50,816 nucleotides of DNA from Bacteroidota bacterium (GCA_947476645.1 CANJRM010000013.1:1-50816); one strand, 5' to 3'. Positions 7,251 through 16,282 are shown, counted from the first letter of the stretch. The notes: a model not told the origin generated them from the sequence alone. Numbers and translations are program-made.

Positions 7251-8465
7251 ATGAAACTGAATACCATTCCCGAAGCCATTAAAGAAATCAAGAACGGCAA
7301 ACTCGTTATTGTAGTAGATGACGAAGACCGCGAGAACGAAGGCGATTTTATTACTGCCGCGCATAATGTAACTCCGCAAATCATCAACTTCATGGCTACT
7401 GTAGGTCGCGGATTAATCTGCATGCCTATGAGCGAAGACCTTTGCGATAAGTTGGACTTACATCCTATGGTGCAGAAGAATTCTTCGAACCACGAAACTG
7501 CATTTACTGTATCGGTTGATTTGTTGGGTCATGGTTGCACTACAGGTATTTCGGCAACTGACCGCGCAAAAACAGTTCAACAACTTATTCATAAAAATGC
7601 GAAAGGCGAAGACTTTGCACGTCCAGGACATATTTTTCCGCTGCGCGCAAAAACTGGAGGTGTGTTACGCAGAGCTGGTCATACCGAAGCAACAATTGAT
7701 TTAGCCCGAATGGCGGGCTTTGAAGAAGCCGGAGTATTGGTGGAAGTGATGAACGAAGACGGCTCTATGGCGCGACTGCCGGAGTTGTTGGCTATTGCAA
7801 AGAAGCATAACCTCAAAATTATTTCTATCAAAGATTTGATTGAGTATCGCATGAAACACGATAGCTTAATCAAGCGCGAAGTAGAAGTGGATATGCCATC
7901 GAAGTACGGAAAATTTAAAGTGCGTGCTTACTCGCAAGTTGGCACTAATGAACCGCATCTTGCTATCATAAAAGGAACATGGAAAAAGAACGAGCCCGTG
8001 TTGGTGCGCGTTCACTCTTCGTGTTTAACGGGCGATATCATTGGCTCTTTGCGTTGTGATTGTGGCGACCAACTTGCTGCCGCGTTAAAGACAGTTGAGA
8101 AACACGGTAAAGGCGTGGTGCTGTATATGCAGCAGGAGGGAAGAGGTATTGGTTTGCTCAATAAACTGCGTGCCTATCAATTACAGGAACAGGGATACGA
8201 TACGTATGAAGCCAATCTTCACCTCGGTTTGCCTATGGATGCACGCGACTATGGTGTGGGCGCACAAATTCTGCGCGACCTCGGCATTACAAAAATGAAA
8301 TTGATGACCAACAATCCGAAAAAGCGCGTGGGCTTAATTGGCTATGGTTTAGAAATTGTAGAAAATGTTTCAGTTGAAACTGAACCCAATAAATACAATA
8401 AGAAATATCTCGAAACCAAAAAGAAAAAAGGCGGGCACGATATTTTGAAGAAGAAAAAGAAGTGA
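7251..8465 (+). CDS. ribBA: Bifunctional DHBP synthase / GTP cyclohydrolase II
   Basis: A 404-residue fusion catalysing the two entry reactions of riboflavin synthesis. The N-terminal RibB domain (1-205) makes 3,4-dihydroxy-2-butanone 4-phosphate from ribulose 5-phosphate and shows the acidic [11 protein letters not shown] motif (23-33) and GHTEAT (143-148). The RibA domain (about 206-390) opens GTP and binds zinc through Cys258, Cys269 and Cys271 in [17 protein letters not shown], with the QQEGRGIG loop at 294-301. The C-terminus is a Lys-rich tail. Both halves retain their key residues. No FMN riboswitch is evident in the short upstream gap, which instead carries a microrepeat. Confidence 0.96.
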   Translation: MKLNTIPEAIKEIKNGKLVIVVDDEDRENEGDFITAAHNVTPQIINFMATVGRGLICMPMSEDLCDKLDLHPMVQKNSSNHETAFTVSVDLLGHGCTTGISATDRAKTVQQLIHKNAKGEDFARPGHIFPLRAKTGGVLRRAGHTEATIDLARMAGFEEAGVLVEVMNEDGSMARLPELLAIAKKHNLKIISIKDLIEYRMKHDSLIKREVEVDMPSKYGKFKVRAYSQVGTNEPHLAIIKGTWKKNEPVLVRVHSSCLTGDIIGSLRCDCGDQLAAALKTVEKHGKGVVLYMQQEGRGIGLLNKLRAYQLQEQGYDTYEANLHLGLPMDARDYGVGAQILRDLGITKMKLMTNNPKKRVGLIGYGLEIVENVSVETEPNKYNKKYLETKKKKGGHDILKKKKK

Positions 8466-8500
8466 TGTTGTTCAAAGTAAAGGGCAACAGTTTTCTGATT

Positions 8501-8520
8501 GTGTGAAATTACTTTCACAC
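8501..8520. promoter_or_regulatory. Perfect 8-bp inverted repeat before the peptidase gene
   Basis: GTGTGAAA and TTTCACAC, separated by 4 bases, form a perfect palindrome just upstream of a TATCTTTG -7 box (8526-8533) that precedes the M1 peptidase ATG at 8541. It overlaps the expected -33 region, so it could be an operator. It could equally be the ribBA terminator, as it is followed by TTTATT. Confidence 0.45.
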
Positions 8521-8540
8521 TTTATTATCTTTGACAATCG

Positions 8541-10457
8541 ATGCAAAAACTGGCTTTCGTTTTTTCTCTTTTACTTTTTTCAATCTCAATAAAAGCACAG
8601 GATGCACTCAGCGAAATTGTGGAGAATGAGAAAAAACATTTTCTGCATTTACATAAATCTACCTTGGGCGGTGCAGCTAATAATGAGAACGTAATTTATC
8701 ATAGACTGGAATTGATAATTGACCCAAGCGTAAAATACATAACGGGAAAAGTGACCACATATTTCATTCCTGCTTCTGCTTCTAATGTTATAGAATTTGA
8801 TTTGAGCGATTCGCTTAGGGTGGATAGCATTATCTATCACAACACTTCGATTTCGTTTTCGCATACCAACGAAATTATTCACGCTAATTTCCCATCGGCA
8901 ATTCCAGCTACTCAAACTGATTCCATTGCAGTTTATTATCAGGGAGTGCCAACGGGGTCCGGTTTCGGTTCGTTTGCGCAAGGGTTGCATGATAGTGTGC
9001 CTATCATCTGGACACTCTCTGAACCTTATGGTGCTAAAGACTGGTGGCCGTGCAAACAAAACCTAAGTGATAAAATTGATTCGATTGATATTCTCGTTAC
9101 CGCGCCAGATACGTTCAAAGTGGCAAGCAATGGTTTACTTGTAGAAGAAACCATCAATGGAAATTTGAAGACAACACATTGGAAACATCGTTATCCAATA
9201 GCGGCTTACCTGGTTTGTTTTGCAGTCACTAACTATACCACATTCAATCATTACATTCCTTTTAATGGCGATACACTGTTGATGAGTGTTTATGCATATC
9301 CCGAACATTTAGCCGATGCGCAGTCACACATTCCTGATTACACTGCGTTCATGCAATTGTATGATACGTTGTTTGGTGCATACCCATTTTACGAAGAGAA
9401 ATATGGTATAGCAGAATTTGGTTGGGGCGGAGGTATGGAACACCAAACTATGACTTTTCAAACCGGTTATGGTTTTGAATTAACGGCTCACGAGCTTGCG
9501 CATCATTGGTTTGGAGATAAACTCACGTGCAGCACATGGAATGACATATGGCTCAATGAAGGTTTTGCAACTTATCTTGCAGGGTTGTGCTATGAACATA
9601 TTGGTCCGCAATGGTGGGAAATCTACAAATCGCAAAAGCGTGGTGCCGCTCTTGCTGAGCCACATGGTTCGGTTTGGTGCGATGATACCACGAGTGTTGG
9701 AAGAATTTTCAACGGACATCTTTCCTATGCAAAGGGAGGAATGGTATTGCATATGCTTCGCTTTGTTTTGGGCGATGAATTTTTTTACAGTGCATTGAAA
9801 AAATATTTGAGTGATCTAAATCTTGCTTATTCGTTTGCGTCAACTTCAGATTTGCAACATCATTTTGAAGCTGAAAGCGGAAAAGATTTATCGCAGTTTT
9901 TTGCTGATTGGATTTACGGCAAAGGATTTCCCACATATCATTTGACCTGGTCACAGAATTTTGAAAATATAATTACCGTAATGGTTGATCAAACGCAAAG
10001 CGACCCATCGGTTTCATTTTTTGAAATGCCGCTGCCGTTGTTTATAAAAAATGGAAATCGTGACACCACGATTATCATTGACCATCATTTTTCAGGCGAA
10101 ACATTTTCGTTTCCTGTTTCATTTCTTGCTGATAGTTTAATCTTCGACCCGCATCAATTTATTATTTGGGATACCGCTACTATAACCCGCCAACCTGCTT
10201 ATGATTTTTCTTTTTTCGTTTATCCAAATCCGGTGAAAGACGAATTGCAACTGCGCATAGAATCGTTACAAGGCGGAAAAGCAGGAGTGAAAATTTACAA
10301 CGCGCTCGGGCAAATAGTAACAAACACAACACAGGAATTTACTGCGGGCAGAAACACCGTTCAACTCGATGTGAAAAATCTTTTAGCAGGCTCTTACCGA
10401 ATCAATATGAATGCGCTGGGTAAAAAAGTTACCTCTTCATTCATAAAAACGAACTAA
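8541..10457 (+). CDS. Secreted M1-family aminopeptidase with T9SS sorting domain
   Basis: A 638-residue zinc peptidase. Signal peptide 1-19 (cleaved near IKAQ). The M1 exopeptidase motif GGGMEH (296-301) binds the substrate N-terminus. The zinc site is HELAHHW (His317, Glu318, His321) plus Glu340 in NEGFATY. The last 80 residues, from about YPNPVKDELQL, form a Por secretion system C-terminal domain with the terminal GKKVTSSFIK pattern, so the enzyme should be exported by T9SS and anchored on or released from the cell surface. All catalytic residues are present. It is probably a nutrient-scavenging aminopeptidase. Confidence 0.93.
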   Translation: MQKLAFVFSLLLFSISIKAQDALSEIVENEKKHFLHLHKSTLGGAANNENVIYHRLELIIDPSVKYITGKVTTYFIPASASNVIEFDLSDSLRVDSIIYHNTSISFSHTNEIIHANFPSAIPATQTDSIAVYYQGVPTGSGFGSFAQGLHDSVPIIWTLSEPYGAKDWWPCKQNLSDKIDSIDILVTAPDTFKVASNGLLVEETINGNLKTTHWKHRYPIAAYLVCFAVTNYTTFNHYIPFNGDTLLMSVYAYPEHLADAQSHIPDYTAFMQLYDTLFGAYPFYEEKYGIAEFGWGGGMEHQTMTFQTGYGFELTAHELAHHWFGDKLTCSTWNDIWLNEGFATYLAGLCYEHIGPQWWEIYKSQKRGAALAEPHGSVWCDDTTSVGRIFNGHLSYAKGGMVLHMLRFVLGDEFFYSALKKYLSDLNLAYSFASTSDLQHHFEAESGKDLSQFFADWIYGKGFPTYHLTWSQNFENIITVMVDQTQSDPSVSFFEMPLPLFIKNGNRDTTIIIDHHFSGETFSFPVSFLADSLIFDPHQFIIWDTATITRQPAYDFSFFVYPNPVKDELQLRIESLQGGKAGVKIYNALGQIVTNTTQEFTAGRNTVQLDVKNLLAGSYRINMNALGKKVTSSFIKTN

Positions 10458-10463
10458 TAATTT

Positions 10464-11237
10464 ATGCAGGAAAAACTCGATGCCTTTGCGCGTATTCTCA
10501 AAATTATGGACGAGTTGCGTGAACAATGTCCTTGGGATAGAAAGCAAACCTTAGAAACACTGCGCCCTTTGACTATTGAAGAAACCTACGAATTAAGCGA
10601 TGCTATTTTGAAAGGCGATATGAAAAACCTGAAAGAAGAATTGGGTGATTTGCTTTTGCATTTGGTTTTCTACGCAAAAATAGGAGAGGAGAAAGGGGAG
10701 TTCGATATGGCACAAGTGATAAACGATTTGTGCGAGAAATTAATTTATCGGCATCCGCATATTTATGCTGATGTAAAAGTGAACAACGAAGAAGACGTGA
10801 AGAAAAACTGGGAGCAGTTGAAAATGCGCGAAGGGAAAAAATCTGTTTTATCAGGTGTGCCAAATGGATTGCCTTCGTTGATTAAAGCATATCGCATACA
10901 GGACAAAGCCGCGCAGGTAAAATTTGAATGGGAAAATATTGAAGATGTGTGGAAGAAAGTAGAAGAAGAAATGGAGGAGTTACAGTCCGAAGTCGGAAGT
11001 CCGAAGTCTGAAATTGCAGTTGAAGAAGAATTTGGCGATTTACTTTTTGCGCTCGTTAACTATTCGCGCTTTTTAAAAATAGATGCTGAAGCGGCTTTGG
11101 AAAGAACCAACATAAAATTCATTCGCAGATTCAAGTTCATTGAAGAAAAAGCAGAAGCGATGAACAAAACTTTAAACGATATGACACTCGGTGAAATGGA
11201 TGCTATATGGAATGAAGCCAAAACAAATGGATTGTAA
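10464..11237 (+). CDS. mazG: Nucleoside triphosphate pyrophosphohydrolase MazG
   Basis: A 257-residue MazG with two all-alpha repeats that hydrolyse NTPs to NMP and pyrophosphate. The first carries CPWDRKQTLETLRPLTIEETYE (about residues 20-41) and LKEELGDLLLHL. The second carries EEEFGDLLFALVN (about 186-198). Length matches E. coli MazG (263). Between the two Glu-rich motifs of the second domain is an odd segment SEVGSPKSEI (174-183) encoded by a direct repeat, absent from what I expect of the family. ATG lies 6 bases after the peptidase stop. Confidence 0.93.
   Translation: MQEKLDAFARILKIMDELREQCPWDRKQTLETLRPLTIEETYELSDAILKGDMKNLKEELGDLLLHLVFYAKIGEEKGEFDMAQVINDLCEKLIYRHPHIYADVKVNNEEDVKKNWEQLKMREGKKSVLSGVPNGLPSLIKAYRIQDKAAQVKFEWENIEDVWKKVEEEMEELQSEVGSPKSEIAVEEEFGDLLFALVNYSRFLKIDAEAALERTNIKFIRRFKFIEEKAEAMNKTLNDMTLGEMDAIWNEAKTNGL
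10984..11008. repeat. Direct 14-bp-spaced repeat inside mazG
   Basis: AGTCCGAAGTC occurs at 10984-10994 and 10998-11008, separated by three bases, and is read in frame as the SEVGSPKSE segment of MazG. It looks like a small repeat acquired by the coding sequence. Confidence 0.65.
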
Positions 11238-11272
11238 AAGCAAACCCTGTTTTTGTAGCGGTGTTTGCTTTT
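11236..11272. terminator. Bidirectional terminator between mazG and convergent gene
   Basis: A 10-bp perfect stem AAAAGCAAAC / GTTTGCTTTT with a 17-base loop lies between two convergent stops. Flanking A and T runs give U-tracts on either strand, so it can serve both genes. Confidence 0.65.
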
Positions 11273-11285
11273 AGAGATTATGTGC

Positions 11286-13412
11286 CTACTCTTTTACTAT
11301 CCTGATACGTTTTGAGGTATTGTCTTTGTATATCGAAAACAAATAGACTCCCGATGCTTCAGTGCCTATATCCAAATCTGTTTTGTTGATACCCTCTGCT
11401 GAATTGATAATTTGCTCCTTTACCAACCTTCCTGTTATATCAAACAGTTTTAATTCTACTTTCTCTCCACTGGCAGCAACAAACTCAATAGTAAATCGAT
11501 TTCTAAATGGATTGGGATAAACCTCCAACTCTGTAAAATTTACACTTTCTTCCTGTTCTTCGTCAATAGCATCAGGGTTCGCAGTTCTGCAACCCGCATT
11601 AATTGTTAATGCTTTTGTTCTGATTGCACTGGTTCCGCATCCGTTACTTGCGGATACAGTTATATTACCTGCCACATTACCTGCTGAAACATCTACAGCT
11701 GTTGTTCCTGCTCCTGATATAATACTCCATCCAACCGGTACTGTCCAATTATATGATGCGGCACCATTTATTGCTATGATACTATAGGTATTTATTGCAG
11801 TGGCACAGGCTGAAGTAAGTCCTGCAATAGCAGTTGGAGTTGCAGGCTTTTGAGACACTGTTATTCCTCTTAGAGCCCCGCTCGAAGAACAGGTTGTTAT
11901 TTCTCTTACTTTTATAATTGCTGATACGAACACTAAAGGGAAATTTACTACGATGCTGGTAGTTCCCTGTCCCGATACGATAGACCCGCCTGTTACAGTC
12001 CACTGATAACTGCTTGCACCTGTAATTGGCGCAATAGAATAAACCAAACCTGTAGTAGTACCACATACCGAATTGGTAGGTCCGCTGATAACACCCGGAG
12101 CTCCCGGTGTAGTAATCAAATTAAGATTTCGTGGTGCACCGGTTCCTGCGCAATTGCTTGCTCTTACACTTAAAATTCCTGTGGTAAACCCTGCTGAAAC
12201 GGTTAATGTAATGAAATTAGTCCCTTGACCAGCTGTTACTCTTGATAAAGGAGGAGCTGTCCAGGTATAGATGTTATTTGCTACTGCAGGTACCTGATAA
12301 GTATAAGTACCGGGGCACACGGCTACAGCACCCGAAATAACTGTTGGTATAATTGGAACTGTAGATTTGTTTATAGTCAGTACACGGTAAGTAGAAGTGC
12401 CCATGCAGTTAGATGAGCGTACTTTAATGGTTGATGAATTAAAGCCCGCTAAGAATTGAACCTTTATGGTATTAGTTGCTTGCCCCGACATAAGGTTTAC
12501 GTGTGCAGGAACAGTCCAGATATAAGTTCCGGTGTTGATGTCAAGAGGGACTGTATAGGTTTTTATATCTCCAATGCATACGTAATTGCTTCCATTGATA
12601 TATCCGGGTATTTGCGGAAAGGAACTTGCTCCTAAAGGATAAATGTCGAATGAAGCAGTAGTTGTAGCATTGTCAGCACCTGTAACGGTTACGGTGTAAG
12701 TACCTGGTGCTAAACCTGCGATATCTTCCGTAACCTGTCCCGAACTCCATAAGAAGGAATACGGAGAAACACCACCCGATGCGGTGATATCAATAAAACC
12801 GTTTGATGCCAGATTACATACTTCATGATGAACAATTCCGAGAACAGAGAGTGGACATCCTTCATCAATTAATCCGTTACAATCATCATCAATTCCGTTT
12901 CCGCAAATTTCCACACCTCCTATAACAGCGGCATCGTTGCAATCTGAACCCAAACTGATAGCAGCATAACCTGAAGGTAAGGATGCTCCGCTACAAACGG
13001 GGATATAATTTCCTGTTGTATAGCCGTCTCCATCGGCATCCACATAGCCGTTTATCATTTGCCATTTATTTCCATCTAACGATGAGCAGTCAGTGTTATT
13101 CAAAGAAAATCCATCAGGTGGTGTGTTACTGCTGACAGCACATACGCTTACTAAACTTCCTGTGCCATAGCCATCATAATCGTCATCCACATAAAAACTG
13201 TATGTAGCGTGTACCGCTGGGTCTGTGTCATCACAATCTCCGTTTTGTGTTGCAGTTTGGTTATAACCTGGTCCGGGCGAACCGATAGAGGAAGTACTGC
13301 TAAGGTAATATCCGTCATTATCAGCATCTAAATACCAGATAGTTGGTGTTTGAGCAATTGCACTTCCTAAACAGGTAAGAAAAACAAAAGAGAGGAAAAT
13401 ATTTTTAGCCAT
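11286..13412 (-). CDS. Large secreted T9SS protein with MopE-like and PKD-like repeats
   Basis: A 708-residue secreted protein. Signal peptide from MAKNIFLSFVF to a cleavage after AIA. Residues about 25-190 carry Asp-rich MopE-like motifs (DADNDGYY, CDDTDPAVH, DDDYDGYGTG, GNGIDDDCNGLIDEGC), which likely bind calcium. Next comes a SprB-like repeat segment (ASGGVSPYSFLWSSGQ), then four PKD/Ig-like modules of about 90 residues with repeated pattern Y-x-W-T-V-P/G-T-x. The last 75 residues are a T9SS C-terminal sorting domain (VYPNPFRNRFTIEF). I prefer the ATG at 13412 over the frame-start 21 bases upstream, because it begins a clean signal peptide. Likely a cell-surface adhesin or gliding-related protein. 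Confidence 0.82.
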   Translation of the reverse strand: MAKNIFLSFVFLTCLGSAIAQTPTIWYLDADNDGYYLSSTSSIGSPGPGYNQTATQNGDCDDTDPAVHATYSFYVDDDYDGYGTGSLVSVCAVSSNTPPDGFSLNNTDCSSLDGNKWQMINGYVDADGDGYTTGNYIPVCSGASLPSGYAAISLGSDCNDAAVIGGVEICGNGIDDDCNGLIDEGCPLSVLGIVHHEVCNLASNGFIDITASGGVSPYSFLWSSGQVTEDIAGLAPGTYTVTVTGADNATTTASFDIYPLGASSFPQIPGYINGSNYVCIGDIKTYTVPLDINTGTYIWTVPAHVNLMSGQATNTIKVQFLAGFNSSTIKVRSSNCMGTSTYRVLTINKSTVPIIPTVISGAVAVCPGTYTYQVPAVANNIYTWTAPPLSRVTAGQGTNFITLTVSAGFTTGILSVRASNCAGTGAPRNLNLITTPGAPGVISGPTNSVCGTTTGLVYSIAPITGASSYQWTVTGGSIVSGQGTTSIVVNFPLVFVSAIIKVREITTCSSSGALRGITVSQKPATPTAIAGLTSACATAINTYSIIAINGAASYNWTVPVGWSIISGAGTTAVDVSAGNVAGNITVSASNGCGTSAIRTKALTINAGCRTANPDAIDEEQEESVNFTELEVYPNPFRNRFTIEFVAASGEKVELKLFDITGRLVKEQIINSAEGINKTDLDIGTEASGVYLFSIYKDNTSKRIRIVKE

Positions 13413-13593
13413 GGCAATAAGGCTTACGGTCATTACTATATACAGTTGCAGATTTTTATTGACAAAGCATGGAATACATATTGCAGGACATATAAAACAA
13501 GCTGCATCTTTTTTAGCTTTGTTGAGATATAATTTTCATTCACGCTTTTCCTCAACCGCTGGGTGAATTTCAATAACATTCTGTTTCAAACTA

Positions 13594-13624
13594 TTTGGAT
13601 AAAAACATTCTTCGGTTATATTTG
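13594..13624 (+). promoter_or_regulatory. Consensus promoter of the rpsP operon
   Basis: TTG at 13595-13597 and TATATTTG at 13617-13624 are separated by exactly 19 bases, a perfect fit to the Bacteroidota vegetative promoter. The TSS should be near 13631, leaving a leader of about 47 bases before rpsP. Confidence 0.8.
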
Positions 13625-13677
13625 CGCTCCTTTTTAAAGGAAATATTAATTAACCAATCCTAAAATTCATTTTAGAC

Positions 13678-14253
13678 ATGGCAGTAAAACTTAGACTTCA
13701 GAGACATGGTAGAGGCAAACGTCCATTTTACCACATTGTAGCATCAGACAGCCGCGCTCCTCGCGATGGTAAATACATCGAAAGAATCGGTGATTACAAT
13801 CCACTTACTAAACCCGCAACTATCAACGTAAACGTTGACAAAGCTGTTGACTGGTTAGTTAAGGGCGCTGAAATTACCAATACGGTAAAGGCAATTTTCA
13901 AATACAAAGGCATTCTTTACAAGAAACACTTGTTACGTGGAGTAGCTAAAGGTTCTTTTACTGCTGAAGTAGCTGAACAAAAATACTTGCAGTGGGTAGA
14001 CGAGCACAAAAACAAAGTGCTTGACCACGAGAAAAAACATCACAAAGACAAAACTGAAATAGCAGCTAAACTTTTGGAAAACGAACAAAAGAAAGCAGCA
14101 GACCGTGAAGCAAAACGTAAGGAAGCATTAGCAGCAGCTGAAGAGGCTAAGAAAACAGCAGATGCACCGGCAGTTAAAGCAACACCTGAAGTTACTACAG
14201 AAGCATCAGCAGAAACTGCTGCTCCTGAGACTACAGAAACTCCTGCAGAATAA
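13678..14253 (+). CDS. rpsP: 30S ribosomal protein S16 with long C-terminal tail
   Basis: The first 80 residues are S16 proper (VKLRLQRHGRGKRPFYHIVASDSRAPRDGKYIE), a protein of the 30S body that is needed for assembly. The protein is 191 residues, roughly double the E. coli form. The extension is a Lys/Glu/Ala-rich helix (about 95-160) ending in a Thr/Ala/Glu low-complexity tail. Long S16 tails are common in Bacteroidota and do not by themselves suggest fusion. It leads the rpsP-rimM-trmD-rplS operon. Confidence 0.96.
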   Translation: MAVKLRLQRHGRGKRPFYHIVASDSRAPRDGKYIERIGDYNPLTKPATINVNVDKAVDWLVKGAEITNTVKAIFKYKGILYKKHLLRGVAKGSFTAEVAEQKYLQWVDEHKNKVLDHEKKHHKDKTEIAAKLLENEQKKAADREAKRKEALAAAEEAKKTADAPAVKATPEVTTEASAETAAPETTETPAE

Positions 14254-14264
14254 TTATAGCAACT

Positions 14265-14786
14265 ATGGCTGAATCATTTATTTCAGTCGGAAAAATTGGA
14301 AAGCCCCACGGATTAACGGGGGCTTTTCGTTTTGTATTCTTCCGCGAACTCAAAAGCAAAAAGAAAATACCTGCACATTTCATGTTTTACAAAAACGGAA
14401 ACTACCTTCCGTGGTTTGTAAGAGAATTGGAATGGAATGGATTCAACGAAGGGTTTCTTTCGTTCGAAGAAATTACCACTCCTGAAAAAGCAAAGCAGTT
14501 CAGCGGTACTGAAATTTATGTTTCAGAAAAAGAGGCGGAGACTTTCTTTAAAGATAATGCAGGCGTTTATGATTTTCTTATAGGATACAAAGCCAATGAA
14601 GAAACTGAAGGATTGATTGGAGAAGTAACTGAAATAATGGAGAACCCCGGGCAACTTCTTTGTGTGCTCAAAAACAAGGATGAGAAAGAAATTATTATTC
14701 CTTTTGTAGAAGAGTTCATCATGAAAATAGATAAGCGCAAAAAGGAAATTTATTTCTGCCTTCCCGATGGAATGCTGGAGATATAA
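14265..14786 (+). CDS. rimM: 16S rRNA processing protein RimM
   Basis: A 173-residue maturation factor that binds S19 and helps assemble the 30S head. The N-terminal beta-barrel begins with SVGKIGKPHGLTGAFRF (about residues 7-23). The C-terminal PRC-barrel contains the IGEVTEIMENPGQLL and PFVEEFI segments. The order S16-RimM-TrmD is the ancestral bacterial one. The spacing of 11 bases after rpsP suggests co-transcription. A terminator-like hairpin lies in its first codons (14300-14326). Confidence 0.94.
   Translation: MAESFISVGKIGKPHGLTGAFRFVFFRELKSKKKIPAHFMFYKNGNYLPWFVRELEWNGFNEGFLSFEEITTPEKAKQFSGTEIYVSEKEAETFFKDNAGVYDFLIGYKANEETEGLIGEVTEIMENPGQLLCVLKNKDEKEIIIPFVEEFIMKIDKRKKEIYFCLPDGMLEI
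14300..14326 (+). promoter_or_regulatory. Terminator-like hairpin within the start of rimM
   Basis: AAAGCCCC (14300-14307) pairs with GGGGCTTT (14319-14326) across an 11-base loop and is followed by TCGTTTTG. The DNA also encodes the conserved GKPHGLTGAF motif. It could attenuate transcription between rpsP and the assembly factors, or may be coincidental. Confidence 0.35.
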
Positions 14787-14795
14787 ATACTAAGC

Positions 14796-15476
14796 ATGAG
14801 AATCGACATCATCAGCGTAGTTCCCGACTTATTACAAAGTCCGTTTAGCCATTCTATACTAAAACGCGCTAAGGAGAGAGGCTTGCTCGAAGTAAACGTG
14901 ATTAACCTGCGCGATTTTTCAACGAGCAAACAAAAGCAGGTAGATGATTATCAATATGGCGGTGGCGCCGGAATGGTAATGATGTGCGAACCCATTTCAA
15001 ATTGTATTGAGCATTTGAAAAAGCAGAGGAGCTACGATGAAATTATTTACATGACACCCGATGGTGAAGTGATGAATCAGAAAATGATGAACACACTTTC
15101 GCTCAAAAATAGTTTCATCATTCTTTGCGGACATTACAAAGGTATTGATGAACGCATTCGTCAGCTTTATATCACCAAAGAAATTTCAATTGGCGATTAT
15201 GTATTGAGCGGTGGCGAATTAGCGGCTGCGGTTTTTACCGATGCCATTGGCAGATTATTACCGGGTGTATTAAATGATGAAACATCGGCCCTTACCGATT
15301 CTTTTCAGGATAACCTTCTTTCGCCTCCGGTTTATACTCGTCCTGAAAATTTTAAAGATTTGATTGTGCCCGATGTTTTGCTTTCGGGTCACGAGAAAAA
15401 AATAAACGATTGGCGACATGAACAGGCATTGGAAAGAACTAAAACACGCAGACCCGATTTGTTGAATGAAGAATAG
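14796..15476 (+). CDS. trmD: tRNA (guanine-37-N1)-methyltransferase TrmD
   Basis: A 226-residue SPOUT methyltransferase that makes m1G37 in tRNAs reading CNN codons and prevents frameshifting. The trefoil-knot motifs are visible: [13 protein letters not shown] (about 52-64), [13 protein letters not shown] (about 109-121), and the AdoMet-binding [14 protein letters not shown] (about 131-144). Length is normal. It starts 9 bases after rimM and belongs to the same operon. Confidence 0.97.
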   Translation: MRIDIISVVPDLLQSPFSHSILKRAKERGLLEVNVINLRDFSTSKQKQVDDYQYGGGAGMVMMCEPISNCIEHLKKQRSYDEIIYMTPDGEVMNQKMMNTLSLKNSFIILCGHYKGIDERIRQLYITKEISIGDYVLSGGELAAAVFTDAIGRLLPGVLNDETSALTDSFQDNLLSPPVYTRPENFKDLIVPDVLLSGHEKKINDWRHEQALERTKTRRPDLLNEE

Positions 15477-15510
15477 TATGTGGTTGATTTCCATTTCTAC
15501 TAAACATTTC

Positions 15511-15518
15511 TATTTTTG
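15511..15518 (+). promoter_or_regulatory. Possible internal -7 element before rplS
   Basis: TATTTTTG lies 35 bases before the rplS start in the 77-base gap after trmD, matching TAnnTTTG. No TTG is found at the ideal 19-base spacing, so a dedicated rplS promoter is only possible. Confidence 0.4.
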
Positions 15519-15553
15519 CGTGCCTTTTGAAAAAACAATAAAAGCGAATAATC

Positions 15554-15931
15554 ATGAATGCAAAATTAAAAGCCGTTGAAGATGCACTTTACCCTGTAAA
15601 TAAGCATCCGCAGTTTGGTCCCGGAGATAACATTACTGTATCATATAAAATTACTGAAGGCAACAAGGAGCGTATCCAGGAGTTCCGTGGCGATGTAATC
15701 CAAGTGCGCGGAAGTGGTGCTACTAAATCTTTTACCGTTCGTAAAATGAGCAACGGTGTAGGTGTAGAAAGAGTATTTCCTCTTTCATCTCCTTTTGTTG
15801 ACGAAATTTTGGTGAACAAAACAGGTCGTGTGCGCAGAGCTAAATTGTTCTATCAGCGTAAGAGAACCGGTAAAGCTTCACGTATTCAAGAGAAACGTTT
15901 GGTTGAGACAGAAACAACACCTGCAGAATAA
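15554..15931 (+). CDS. rplS: 50S ribosomal protein L19
   Basis: A 125-residue protein with the L19 core: FGPGDNITVSYKITEGNKERIQEFRGDVI (about 21-49), then VRKMSNGVGVERVFPL and a basic RRAKLFYQRKRTGKASRI tail. L19 lies at the interface of the two subunits. The final dozen residues are Glu/Thr-rich. It closes the ribosomal operon and is followed by a strong terminator. Confidence 0.97.
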   Translation: MNAKLKAVEDALYPVNKHPQFGPGDNITVSYKITEGNKERIQEFRGDVIQVRGSGATKSFTVRKMSNGVGVERVFPLSSPFVDEILVNKTGRVRRAKLFYQRKRTGKASRIQEKRLVETETTPAE

Positions 15932-15952
15932 TTCTTCAGTTGAAATAGATAT

Positions 15953-15986
15953 AAAGAAAAAGCCCCGAATCGGGGCTTTTTCTTTA
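15953..15986 (+). terminator. Rho-independent terminator of the rpsP operon
   Basis: The GC-rich stem AAAAAGCCCCGA / TCGGGGCTTTTT is flanked by A and T runs (TTTTTCTTTA), 22 bases after the rplS stop. It is bidirectional in form and could also stop transcription from the converging tRNA gene. Confidence 0.88.
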
Positions 15987-16034
15987 TATTTTAAAAAAAG
16001 GAGGATGTAACTTTCGCCACATCCTCTTATGGTG

Positions 16035-16109
16035 GGTGGCTGATGGGGCTCGAACCCACGACCAGCGGTACCACAAACCGCTACTCTAACCAACTGAGCT
16101 ACAGCCACC
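16035..16109 (-). tRNA. tRNA-His (anticodon GTG)
   Basis: A full cloverleaf folds on the minus strand: acceptor GTGGCTG/CAGCCAC, D arm starting at TAGCTC, anticodon stem GCGGT/ACCGC closing the loop TTGTGGT with anticodon GTG, and T arm GTGGG-TTCGAGC-CCCAT. The extra base G-1 opposite C73 is the tRNA-His identity element and is present at 16109/16035. The CCA end is not encoded precisely, so it must be added by the nucleotidyltransferase. Confidence 0.96.
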
Positions 16110-16253
16110 ATTTTCGGAGCGCAAAAATAATTATCTGTAATGAAAAGTGAAATAACTACACAGAGAAATAAAAATTATAAATGTAATGGAACCTAAATCT
16201 TTACAATTATGTAATTTAAACTAATTACAAGGGGAGTTAATCTGTGACAAAAA

Positions 16254-16282
16254 AATACCGCTCTTAAATTAAGAGCGGTATT
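16254..16282 (-). terminator. Rho-independent terminator for small minus-strand gene
   Basis: A perfect 12-bp stem AATACCGCTCTT / AAGAGCGGTATT with a 5-base loop is followed on the minus strand by a run of T. It lies 16 bases after the stop of the 60-residue gene and is strong evidence that this gene is transcribed. Confidence 0.82.
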
